A stretch of DNA of 5,888 nucleotides, taken from Spirochaetia bacterium (GTDB taxonomy: Bacteria; Spirochaetota; Spirochaetia; DTKZ01). Location of the stretch: NCBI GenBank assembly GCA_031270615.1, contig JAISXE010000199.1, positions 1 to 5,888 of the forward strand. Reading direction: 5' to 3'. Position numbers and translations under genes: made by a program. Of this stretch, positions 1-5,770 are shown piece by piece; position 1 is the first letter of the stretch; every line of letters starts with the position of its first letter. The notes beneath the pieces are model-generated. The model searched no databases. It had not been told where the DNA came from and was given only the letters and a program-made list of their open reading frames with translations.

Positions 1-4
1 TGTG

Positions 5-152
5 AACGGTAATTCCAAATGGAGAAAGAGACGAAAGGCCTGGACAGGTCATCTGAAAGCGGACACTTGACCGAAGCCCCGAAGGGGCAAGCGTGGCCGC
101 TTTCAGATGTTCTGTCCAGGCCATTGTTTCATTCACATTTGAAATTGCCGTT
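5..152. repeat. Long nested imperfect palindrome (hairpin or MITE-like element)
   Basis: The inner arms 37-62 and 97-122 are each 26 bases and pair at 24 of 26 positions (GGCCTGGACAG...TGAAAGCGG). A second pair of outer arms, 5-21 and 136-152, matches at 15 of 17 positions (AACGG-AATT-CAAATG). They are separated from the inner arms by less well matched spacers of about 15 and 13 bases. The 34-base central loop holds its own small hairpin, GCCCC-GAA-GGGGC at 76-88. No T tract follows the stem, so it does not look like a simple intrinsic terminator. The element lies just upstream of the candidate promoter of the activase operon. It could be a miniature inverted-repeat element, a regulatory RNA structure or a recombination site. 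The left end may run past the window edge. Confidence 0.8.
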
Positions 153-162
153 CTTAACATTA

Positions 163-192
163 TTGACAACGCGCACATATATGACGCATAAA
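163..192 (+). promoter_or_regulatory. Candidate sigma-70-type promoter of the activase operon
   Basis: A perfect -35 hexamer TTGACA (163-168) is followed, after 18 bases, by a weaker -10 hexamer CATAAA (187-192, four of six matches to TATAAT). The site lies in a locally AT-rich stretch that starts about ten bases after the long palindrome and ends about 45 bases before the first gene. The -10 is imperfect, so the exact placement is uncertain. Confidence 0.45.
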
Positions 193-238
193 ATTATATG
201 GGTTTGTTTTATGTAGCTTTTGCCCGGGAGCGCGCCTT

Positions 239-1249
239 GTGAAAAGCGGGTGGAAGAAAATCGGCGTTCCACGGGGGTTTTCATACTATCTGTATCCGGC
301 TTTTTTTGAAACGTTTTTCCATGAATTGGGCTTTGAGGTTGCCGATTCCGGCAAAACCTCAAGGGATATGCTGCGGGCTTCCCAGGCTTTTTCCGAAACC
401 GAACATTGTTTGTCCCACAAAATATTTGACGCGCATCTTTTCGCGCTTGCGGGAAAGGCTGACGCGGTATTTGTCCCGCGTATTCTCTCGATGACAAAGA
501 ACTATCTCTGCTGCGCGAAATTCGGCGCGGTTCCCGATGCCGGCCGTTCCGTGCTTTTGGCCATGACGCGGGCCGCGGGGGTACGCGGGATGGCGGTCTT
601 GAGCATGGATATTAACGAAACAAAAGAGCCTTTAAAAAAGACGGCGCTGCGCTTTGCCGCCGAATTGGGCGCCGGTAAAGCCCGCTCCCGGTGTGCCTGG
701 GAAAAGGCCTCTGAAGCGATGAAGGCGGCGTTCGGGCGGCAGGACGAGCGGAACAGGGCGCTGTCCGGGCGCGGCCGTTTTCTGCTGCTGGGGCATAGTT
801 ATACGCTGGGCGAGCCTTTAATCATGGAGCCTGTCCTCAAAAAACTGTCTTCGCTTAACATAAAACCGGAGCCGTCCGCCGCCTCTCGTCCGCTGGAAAT
901 CATGAGCTTTCACTGCCCGCCCGAGCCTTTTAAAGGGGGCTTTTCGCCTTTTGGCGGTATGTTTTCGTTTGAGATGCCTACGCCGGTACGCTGGTGTTTC
1001 GCAAGTAAAATGCGGCGGAAGCTGCAAACCCTGGACGCGCCGCGCTATGCGGGCGTCATCTGGGTTAGCGTTTTTAACTGCGGCCCCGATTCGGTGATGG
1101 GCGCCCTGTTTCGTGAGGTATGCGGGCGGAAGTCAATTCCGTTTCTGGAATTGTTGATTGACGAACATACGGCGGCGGCGGGAATTGATACCCGCATCGA
1201 AGCCTTTGTTGATTCTTTGGAATGGCGGAAGGCGCGGCAATGCGTGTAA
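239..1249 (+). CDS. Acyl-CoA dehydratase activase-related protein, COG3580/DUF2229 type
   Basis: This 336-residue soluble protein, with no signal peptide or membrane segment, belongs to the cysteine-rich family related to the D component of 2-hydroxyglutaryl-CoA dehydratase. Visible family marks are the N-terminal IGVPRGFSYYLYPAFFETFF block (residues 8-27), TEHCLSHKIFDAH around Cys57, the VPRILS...NYLCCAKFGAVPD block with Cys91 and Cys92, GHSYTLGEP near 185, FNCGPDS with Cys281, and the C-terminal IDEHTAAAGIDTRIEAFVD block. Cys57, Cys91/92 and Cys281 are candidate iron-sulfur ligands. The start is GTG at 239, preceded by GGGAG at 226-230 with 8-base spacing. It is the first gene of a three-gene operon. 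The role of the family is poorly known; it probably forms or accepts electrons through a cluster fed by the ATPase encoded downstream. Family confidence is high, biochemical role low. Confidence 0.85.
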   Translation: MKSGWKKIGVPRGFSYYLYPAFFETFFHELGFEVADSGKTSRDMLRASQAFSETEHCLSHKIFDAHLFALAGKADAVFVPRILSMTKNYLCCAKFGAVPDAGRSVLLAMTRAAGVRGMAVLSMDINETKEPLKKTALRFAAELGAGKARSRCAWEKASEAMKAAFGRQDERNRALSGRGRFLLLGHSYTLGEPLIMEPVLKKLSSLNIKPEPSAASRPLEIMSFHCPPEPFKGGFSPFGGMFSFEMPTPVRWCFASKMRRKLQTLDAPRYAGVIWVSVFNCGPDSVMGALFREVCGRKSIPFLELLIDEHTAAAGIDTRIEAFVDSLEWRKARQCV

Positions 1250-2337
1250 AGGAAAGGCTGGCGATACCCAATCTGGGGAATTACACCATCGCGCTTGATT
1301 CCGCCGTGCGTTCCCTGGGGATTGAGCCCTGGAGTTCGACCAAAACTCAGGCAAGCGCGCTGCGGCTGGGAATAGCGGCGGCGCCGGAATCGCTCTGCCT
1401 TCCCTTTAAGGCGCATCTGGGGCACTTTATCGAGGCTGATGACGCGGGGTGCGGCCACGCGCTCATGGTGAACAGCCTGGGAACCTGCCGGCTCAGCTAT
1501 TACCGGATGCTTATAGAAAATATCCTGCGGGATATGGGGCGCGGCATAAAAGTCTGGGGCCTGGGGTTTGACGGCATTAAGCCCCCGGTTATCCGTTATT
1601 TTAATCCGCCGCTTTTTCCCTTTATTCACGCGGTCTTTCTTGCCCTGGAAAAAATAAGGATTATCGACATAATCGAAATTGCCGCGTGGAAGGCGCGTCC
1701 GCTGGAAGCCTGCCGGGGCGATGTAACAAAACTTACCGAAGACTGTTTTGCCGGTCTTGCCGCCGCCAATACGATTCGCGCCGTAAAAGCGCTTAAAGCA
1801 ACATATACCGGTTTGTACGAAAAAATCCCGCGAAAAAATACCGGCGGCATACAGCCCGTAAAGGTCGGCCTTATAGGCGAAATCTCCCTGCTCCGCGACC
1901 GTACCCTGAATCAGAATGTCGAGGTTATGTTAGGGGAGCTTGGGGTGGAGGTGCGGAATTTCTTTTTGCTGGGGGCGGAGCTGGGGAATATCTTTGGCTG
2001 GGGAACTGCGGGGCAGCGGGCGTTTACCCGAAAAGAGCTGGCAAAAATCGCCCGTCCGTATCTGGCGAATCCCGTGGGGGGGCACGCGCTGGATTCTGTC
2101 GCGCATACGCTGCGCTGCGCGGAAGGCGGCTTTGCCGGCATGGTTCATCTTTTGCCGGCGGGCTGTATGCCGGAAGTGAGTGTCCGCCCAATTCTGGCGC
2201 AAATCTCACGGGAGAAGCACATTCCGGTTCTGGAACTGACCTTTGATGAACACAGCGCCGGGGCCGGCCTTTCGACGCGCATTGAGGCTTTTGTCGATAT
2301 GCTCAATGATTCAAAAAAGCGGGGGCGTTCCGCGTGA
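1240..2337 (+). CDS. Acyl-CoA dehydratase activase-related protein, COG3581 type
   Basis: This 365-residue cytoplasmic protein is the second cysteine-rich partner. It opens with RLAIPNLGNYTIAL, the usual family start. It then shows PESLCLPFKAHLGHFIE (Cys53), GCGHALMVNSLGTCRLSYY (Cys71, Cys83), GLIGEISLLRDRTLNQNVE near 210, LLPAGCMPEVSVRPIL (Cys309) and the closing FDEHSAGAGLSTRIEAFVDML block. Cys53, Cys83 and Cys309 are the likeliest cluster ligands by position. I chose ATG 1240 because GGAAGG (1227-1232) sits 7 bases upstream and the family match begins there. An in-frame ATG at 1222 would add six residues but has only a weak ribosome site. The gene overlaps the upstream stop by 10 bases and the downstream start by 4, which suggests translational coupling and a fixed stoichiometry. 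It probably works with the upstream protein and the downstream ATPase as one electron-transfer unit; its substrate is unknown. Confidence 0.85.
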   Translation: MRVKERLAIPNLGNYTIALDSAVRSLGIEPWSSTKTQASALRLGIAAAPESLCLPFKAHLGHFIEADDAGCGHALMVNSLGTCRLSYYRMLIENILRDMGRGIKVWGLGFDGIKPPVIRYFNPPLFPFIHAVFLALEKIRIIDIIEIAAWKARPLEACRGDVTKLTEDCFAGLAAANTIRAVKALKATYTGLYEKIPRKNTGGIQPVKVGLIGEISLLRDRTLNQNVEVMLGELGVEVRNFFLLGAELGNIFGWGTAGQRAFTRKELAKIARPYLANPVGGHALDSVAHTLRCAEGGFAGMVHLLPAGCMPEVSVRPILAQISREKHIPVLELTFDEHSAGAGLSTRIEAFVDMLNDSKKRGRSA

Positions 2338-3299
2338 AAAAGGCCTATCTTGGCGTCGATGTGGGGTCAATCAGCGTTAATTTCGCGTTGATAAACAGCG
2401 AAAAAGACTTGCTCTTCAAGTCCTATCTCCGCGGCTCCGGTGATCCGATACAGGCAATTCAGCAGGGTTTGTCGGAATTATCCGCCTTTTTGCCGCGCGG
2501 GGATGAATACGAAATTGCCGGTGTTTGTACCACAGGTTCAGGCCGTGAACTTGCGGGCATCCTTTTGGGCGCGGATTTAATCAAGAATGAAATTTCCGCC
2601 CACGCCGCGGCGGCGATCCATGTTATGCCGGATGTGCGGACGGTGATTGAAATAGGCGGGCAGGACAGCAAGGTTACGATTATCCGGGACGGGGTTGTCG
2701 TGGATTTCGCGATGAACCTGGTATGCGCGGCGGGGACGGGGAGTTTCCTGGATTCCCAATCGCGCCGTTTGGGGCTTTCCATCGAAAAATTCGGGGAAAT
2801 CGCGCTCATGTCGGAAAACCCGACAGCTATTGCCGGACGCTGCACGGTATTTGCCGAGTCCGATATGATCCACAAACAGCAGATTGGTTTTCCGCAGAAG
2901 GATATTGTGATGGGGCTCTGTCTCGCCCTGGCCCGTAATTTTGTGGGTAATGTCTGCCGGGGTAAAGATTTGCGTCCGCCGTTTTTGTTTCAGGGCGGCG
3001 TAAGCGCGAATCCGGCAATAAAGCGGGCATTTGAAACGGTTTTGGGCTTTCCCGTTGCCGTTCCTCCCAATAACATGGTTATGGGCGCGTATGGCGCGGC
3101 AATGCTGGTTCTGCAAAACGCGCCTGAGCGGACGCTGTTTCTTGGCGGCGAAATAGCCGCGCAGGAAATACACAGCCGGGGTTTTATGTGTTCCGGCTGT
3201 TCAAATCAGTGTGAAATAATCGAATTACTGAAAAACGGCATAGTCGCGGGCCGCATAGGCGGCCGCTGCGAAAAATGGCGGGACACAGGCCAACGCTGA
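2334..3299 (+). CDS. Acyl-CoA dehydratase activase-like ATPase (BadF/BadG/BcrA/BcrD family) with a C-terminal cysteine extension
   Basis: This 321-residue ATPase has the ASKHA fold and is related to HgdC, which couples ATP hydrolysis to low-potential one-electron transfer. Seen in order: phosphate-binding GVDVGS (7-12), TTGSGR (66-71), IGGQDSK (107-113), NLVCAAGTGSFLD with Cys131, AGRCTVFAESDMIH with Cys170, FQGGVSANPAI (219-229) and GAYGAA (251-256). Cys131 and Cys170 match the two cysteines that bridge a [4Fe-4S] cluster across the homodimer in HgdC. The protein is about 60 residues longer than a minimal activase. The extra tail holds C-x2-C-x3-C (Cys286, 289, 293) and then GGRCEKW (Cys312), matching the linker of the large fused activases. 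The GTG start overlaps the preceding stop as GTGA, with a G-run at 2321-2325 as a weak ribosome site. It is the last gene of the operon. Confidence is high for family and activity type; the target is unknown. Confidence 0.93.
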   Translation: MKKAYLGVDVGSISVNFALINSEKDLLFKSYLRGSGDPIQAIQQGLSELSAFLPRGDEYEIAGVCTTGSGRELAGILLGADLIKNEISAHAAAAIHVMPDVRTVIEIGGQDSKVTIIRDGVVVDFAMNLVCAAGTGSFLDSQSRRLGLSIEKFGEIALMSENPTAIAGRCTVFAESDMIHKQQIGFPQKDIVMGLCLALARNFVGNVCRGKDLRPPFLFQGGVSANPAIKRAFETVLGFPVAVPPNNMVMGAYGAAMLVLQNAPERTLFLGGEIAAQEIHSRGFMCSGCSNQCEIIELLKNGIVAGRIGGRCEKWRDTGQR

Positions 3300-3346
3300 T
3301 TAACTTGACGCCAATCGCGTTTCCTTAGGAGAGGCGCCCGGCAACA
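3300..3346. other. Short convergent intergenic gap without a clear terminator
   Basis: Only 47 bases separate the stop of the ATPase gene from the stop of the convergent kinase gene. I see no strong GC-rich stem followed by a T tract on either strand, so transcription may run into the opposing gene from both sides. Confidence 0.5.
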
Positions 3347-5113
3347 CTAAAGAAACTCCTTTAACTTTGCGATGAGTTCGCCTGTATCTATTGGCTTGCC
3401 TATATGGCCGTTCATGCCCGCGGAAAGGTATTTCTCAATATCGTCCTTAAATACATTGGCAGTCATGGCAATAATAGGAACCCTGGCGGCTTCCGGCAGC
3501 GGGAGGGCGCGGATACCGCGGGAAGCCTCCACGCCGTCCATAACCGGCATCTGTATGTCCATAAGAACAGCGTCATAAATTCCCCGCTGCCTGCTGAACA
3601 TGCAGACAGCCTCCTCCCCGTTTTCCGCGCAGTCGATAACAATCCCGGTAGGTTCCAAAAGCGCCAGGACTATTTCGCGGTTAATATCAATATCCTCGGC
3701 AAGAAGGATGCGGCGGTCTTTGAAAATGCCTTCAATTGTCTCCTGAACTTCCGGCGCCTCTCCGTCAGATGTCTCCGGGGAATCATACGGTATACACAGC
3801 GAAAAGGAAAAAGCGGAACCCTTGCCAGGTTCCGATTCAACCTCAATCTTACCGCCCATAAGCTCCACAAGACGCCTGGATATGGAAAGGCCAAGGCCGA
3901 TACCGCCATAAACCCGGTTTGCGCCTTTTTCCGCCTGCACAAAAGGTTTGAACAGGTTCAGCCGCTGTTCCTGACTGATGCCGATGCCGGTATCGGTTAC
4001 CGTAAATCGTATCAGGTATGCGCCGTTATTTTTCTCTATAAGCCGGACATCCAGGCCAACATTGCCGCCTTCAGGGGTAAATTTTACCGCATTTGACAGC
4101 AGATTCATGATGACCTGCGCCAGACGCTGCTCATCCGCGTAAAGGACGCCGCAAATCGCCGGATCCAGGCTGATGGAGAAGTTCTGTTTTTTTTCTTCCA
4201 TTCGGGGGCGGATTAGGTCATCAATTTTCCGCATTGCCTTTTCAAGCGTAAAATTCACCGGCGCCAGTTCTGTCTTTTCCGCGTCAATTTTTGCCATGTC
4301 AAGGATGTCGTTGATAATGGCGAGCAGATAAGAAGACGCATTGTTTATTCTTTCCAAAGCGTAATCCTTCCGGGGCAAATCAGGCGCGGATTTGCCAATC
4401 AGCGACATACCGATAATGGCGTTCATGGGTGTACGCATCTCGTGACTCATATTGGACAGGAACATCGTTTTCGCCGCGGCCTGCCGTAAAGCCTCATCCT
4501 TTGCTATTTCCAAATCGCTTGAGATGACTTTTACCCGTTCATTTTCTTTATTAAGCAGATAGTTTTGATAGTGCACGATAAACCCGATGCATACACCGCA
4601 GACGGCAAAACATTGAACATGGTCGATAACCATGAACAGCCGGTTGCCTTTGAACACATCCTGGGGGACTATAATCCCAAAATAGTCAAGCAGCATGATC
4701 CCGGTAACAATGAACACATTGGAAATACCCATCCAGATACGGATCTTTCCTTTCAAAAGCAGGAAAATCAGTACCAGCGCCAGGGTGAAATAGGCGGCTA
4801 TGCCGCTGTTTAACCCTCCCATAAAAAAATAAGCCACCGGCATCATGACATTGGAAATGGCAATGCAGGTGGCGAGCCTGGCAAACACAAACATTTTCCG
4901 CTTGTTATACACATAGAAAAGAACAGAGGCCATAACGCACATGCCAAGAATAAGCATAACAAGGATTGTACCGGTACCCATGATGGCCCGCGTAACCGCA
5001 GCCCCCAGGGCGGACAAACAACAGGTGATATAGACACAGTTGGTGAATTTTTCATCCGCGCCCAACTCATCCGAAAAATATTTGTCCCTAAACCAATACA
5101 TCCAGTTTTGCAC
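3347..5113 (-). CDS. Membrane-bound hybrid sensor histidine kinase with C-terminal receiver
   Basis: From the GTG at 5113 this is 588 residues. About six hydrophobic segments fill residues 26-190, with a short cytoplasmic start (...DELGADEKFTN). A charged linker follows, then HisKA with the phosphorylated His224 in NMSHEMRTPMNAIIG. The HATPase domain has NLLSNAVKFT (Asn341), DTGIGI (G1, 374-379) and GGIGLGL (G2, 403-409). The receiver has acidic Glu473/Asp474, phosphoacceptor Asp519 in LMDIQMPVMDG, Thr551 in AMTAN and Lys573 in GKP. All catalytic residues are present, so it should autophosphorylate and pass phosphate to its own receiver. It has no PAS or periplasmic sensor domain, so any signal is likely sensed in the membrane domain. 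Start choice: GTG 5113 has AGGG (5125-5122) 8 bases upstream. ATG 5119 and ATG 5101 are alternatives, and the open frame runs back to ATG 5266 through unlikely sequence. No partner regulator is adjacent. Confidence 0.9.
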   Translation of the reverse strand: MQNWMYWFRDKYFSDELGADEKFTNCVYITCCLSALGAAVTRAIMGTGTILVMLILGMCVMASVLFYVYNKRKMFVFARLATCIAISNVMMPVAYFFMGGLNSGIAAYFTLALVLIFLLLKGKIRIWMGISNVFIVTGIMLLDYFGIIVPQDVFKGNRLFMVIDHVQCFAVCGVCIGFIVHYQNYLLNKENERVKVISSDLEIAKDEALRQAAAKTMFLSNMSHEMRTPMNAIIGMSLIGKSAPDLPRKDYALERINNASSYLLAIINDILDMAKIDAEKTELAPVNFTLEKAMRKIDDLIRPRMEEKKQNFSISLDPAICGVLYADEQRLAQVIMNLLSNAVKFTPEGGNVGLDVRLIEKNNGAYLIRFTVTDTGIGISQEQRLNLFKPFVQAEKGANRVYGGIGLGLSISRRLVELMGGKIEVESEPGKGSAFSFSLCIPYDSPETSDGEAPEVQETIEGIFKDRRILLAEDIDINREIVLALLEPTGIVIDCAENGEEAVCMFSRQRGIYDAVLMDIQMPVMDGVEASRGIRALPLPEAARVPIIAMTANVFKDDIEKYLSAGMNGHIGKPIDTGELIAKLKEFL

Positions 5114-5204
5114 GCACATCACCCTACGAAACCGCGCCTGATTTACTACCGTATTCGATACCTTGCTCTTCCAAACGGAATTTTTTTTGGATATTAACAG
5201 CAGG

Positions 5205-5225
5205 GCTTGTTCCAAAAACTGAAGG
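5205..5225 (+). repeat. Half copy of the CTGAAG-apex hairpin repeat
   Basis: The 21 bases (GCTTGTTCC, A run, CTGAAGG) resemble the left arm and apex of the two fuller repeats at 5381-5426 and 5726-5770, but the right arm is missing. The fragment lies upstream of the chosen kinase start, inside the unlikely 5' extension of that reading frame. It is short and could be coincidental. Confidence 0.4.
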
Positions 5226-5268
5226 CGAACCGGAGCTTCGATGGAGCAGCCCAATGAATTAAACAATT

Positions 5269-5309
5269 AGTGCCTGTTCATAAAGCCGGTTGCTTTATGA
5301 ACAGACACT
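5269..5309. repeat. Hairpin with 18-bp stem and CGGTT loop
   Basis: The arms 5269-5286 (AGTGCCTGTTCATAAAGC) and 5292-5309 (GCTTTATGAACAGACACT) pair at 17 of 18 positions around the 5-base loop CGGTT. It lies upstream of the kinase gene, in the gene-poor tail. No T tract follows on either strand, so a simple terminator is unlikely. The apex CCGGTTG is the same as in the hairpin at 5653-5689, which suggests a shared repeat family or a shared RNA or protein recognition feature. Confidence 0.8.
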
Positions 5310-5314
5310 TCGCG

Positions 5315-5330
5315 TTATTCTATAGAATAA
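5315..5330. promoter_or_regulatory. Perfect 16-bp palindrome, possible operator
   Basis: TTATTCTATAGAATAA is identical on both strands and has no central spacer. It sits 5 bases beyond the hairpin at 5269-5309 and about 200 bases upstream of the chosen kinase start. A dimeric regulator could bind it, but no regulator is named by the sequence and an AT-rich palindrome can arise by chance. Confidence 0.4.
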
Positions 5331-5380
5331 ACAGAAAGAGGGCAAGGGCCAGAATTGAATCACCGAAAAATATTACCATT

Positions 5381-5426
5381 AAATCTAAGGAAGCTGTTCA
5401 CAAAACTGAAGTTTTGGAACAGGCTC
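5381..5426 (+). repeat. CTGAAG-apex hairpin repeat, copy 1
   Basis: A leader AAATCTAAGG (5381-5390) precedes a hairpin whose left arm AGCTGTTCACAAAACT (5392-5407) and right arm AGTTTTGGAACAGGCT (5410-5425) pair almost fully, with small bulges, around CTGAAG. Leader, apex and right arm closely match copy 2 at 5726-5770. Its right edge lies about 6 bases before the AraC-type remnant begins. Confidence 0.75.
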
Positions 5427-5432
5427 AAATAA

Positions 5433-5627
5433 GAAAAAACAGGTTATACTCCCCACCGCTATGTGCTGATGGCCCGGATAAGCACCGCCAATCATCTGTT
5501 GAGGCGTTCTTCTTTGCCTATTAAGGAAATTGCCCATGCCTGCGGTTTTTCCAGCGAGGGAAGCTTTTGCAACGCCTTTAAAAACTTTATGGGGGTATGG
5601 CCCGCGGTTTACCGCGGGAACACCTGA
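5433..5627 (+). pseudogene. C-terminal remnant of an AraC-family transcriptional regulator
   Basis: Reading from 5433 to the TGA at 5625-5627 gives 64 residues that match the end of an AraC/XylS DNA-binding domain. They start at EKTGYTPHRYV (the stretch joining the two helix-turn-helix units), followed by RISTANHLLRRSSLPIKEIA, then the second unit HACGFSSEGSFCNAFKNFMG and the usual ending VWPAVYRGN. The first helix-turn-helix and the whole sensing domain, normally 200 or more residues, are missing. An in-frame TAA lies at 5430-5432, immediately before the match. The only ATG in frame (5469) would leave half a domain. A hairpin repeat ends at 5426, right at the break, so repeat-linked insertion or recombination probably truncated the gene. 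I see no upstream half in the window. It is unlikely to make a working regulator. Confidence 0.82.
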
Positions 5628-5652
5628 CGGGATGCCAAAATCCTGCCCATGG

Positions 5653-5689
5653 AGCTTTTCCCAAAACCCGGTTGGTTTTGAAAAAAGCT
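5653..5689. repeat. Hairpin with 16-bp stem and CGGTT loop
   Basis: The arms 5653-5668 (AGCTTTTCCCAAAACC) and 5674-5689 (GGTTTTGAAAAAAGCT) pair at 14 of 16 positions around the loop CGGTT. The apex CCGGTTG is the same as in the hairpin at 5269-5309. It lies 25 bases after the stop of the AraC-type remnant, so it could once have acted as that gene's terminator, though no T tract follows directly. Confidence 0.7.
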
Positions 5690-5691
5690 TT

Positions 5692-5721
5692 GGAAAAAGC
5701 GGCGAAAATCCCGCTTTTTCC
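5692..5721. repeat. Perfect 11-bp stem-loop
   Basis: GGAAAAAGCGG (5692-5702) and CCGCTTTTTCC (5711-5721) are exact reverse complements separated by 8 bases. The right arm contains five T residues followed by C residues, so on either strand it is only weakly terminator-like. It sits between two other hairpins and is part of the same repeat cluster. Confidence 0.7.
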
Positions 5722-5725
5722 CCCT

Positions 5726-5770
5726 AAATCTAAGGTTGCTTTCCCAAAGCTGAAGTTTTGGAAAAGCCTC
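5726..5770 (+). repeat. CTGAAG-apex hairpin repeat, copy 2
   Basis: The same leader AAATCTAAGG (5726-5735) is followed by arms GCTTTCCCAAAGCT (5738-5751) and AGTTTTGGAAAAGC (5754-5767), which pair fully if two G-T pairs are allowed. The apex CTGAAG and the right-arm start AGTTTTGGAA are the same as in copy 1. Differences in the arms preserve much of the pairing, as expected for a repeat whose fold is maintained. Confidence 0.75.

Noticed and set aside
19..216. Plus-strand 65-codon frame at the window start
   Set aside because: It runs straight through the long palindrome and into the candidate promoter, with no family likeness.
1045..1629. Minus-strand 194-codon frame
   Set aside because: It lies antisense to the two well-supported partner genes and looks like a composition shadow rich in Arg and Pro.
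2577..3173. Minus-strand 198-codon frame
   Set aside because: It is antisense to the ATPase gene, whose motifs are unmistakable.
3404..4096. Plus-strand 230-codon frame
   Set aside because: It is antisense to the kinase HATPase and receiver domains and has no recognisable motif.
4631..4642. CCGGTTG motif inside the kinase gene
   Set aside because: It lacks matching arms and is in coding sequence, so it is probably chance.
5270..5524. Plus-strand 84-codon frame
   Set aside because: It starts inside a hairpin, crosses a repeat and overlaps the AraC-type remnant in another frame; no ribosome site or family match.
5530..5727. Plus-strand 65-codon frame
   Set aside because: It is a frame-shifted reading of the AraC-type remnant that continues into two hairpins.
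5381..5770. Possible CRISPR array
   Set aside because: Only two similar repeats, about 300 bases apart, with a gene remnant between them; no regular spacers and no cas genes.
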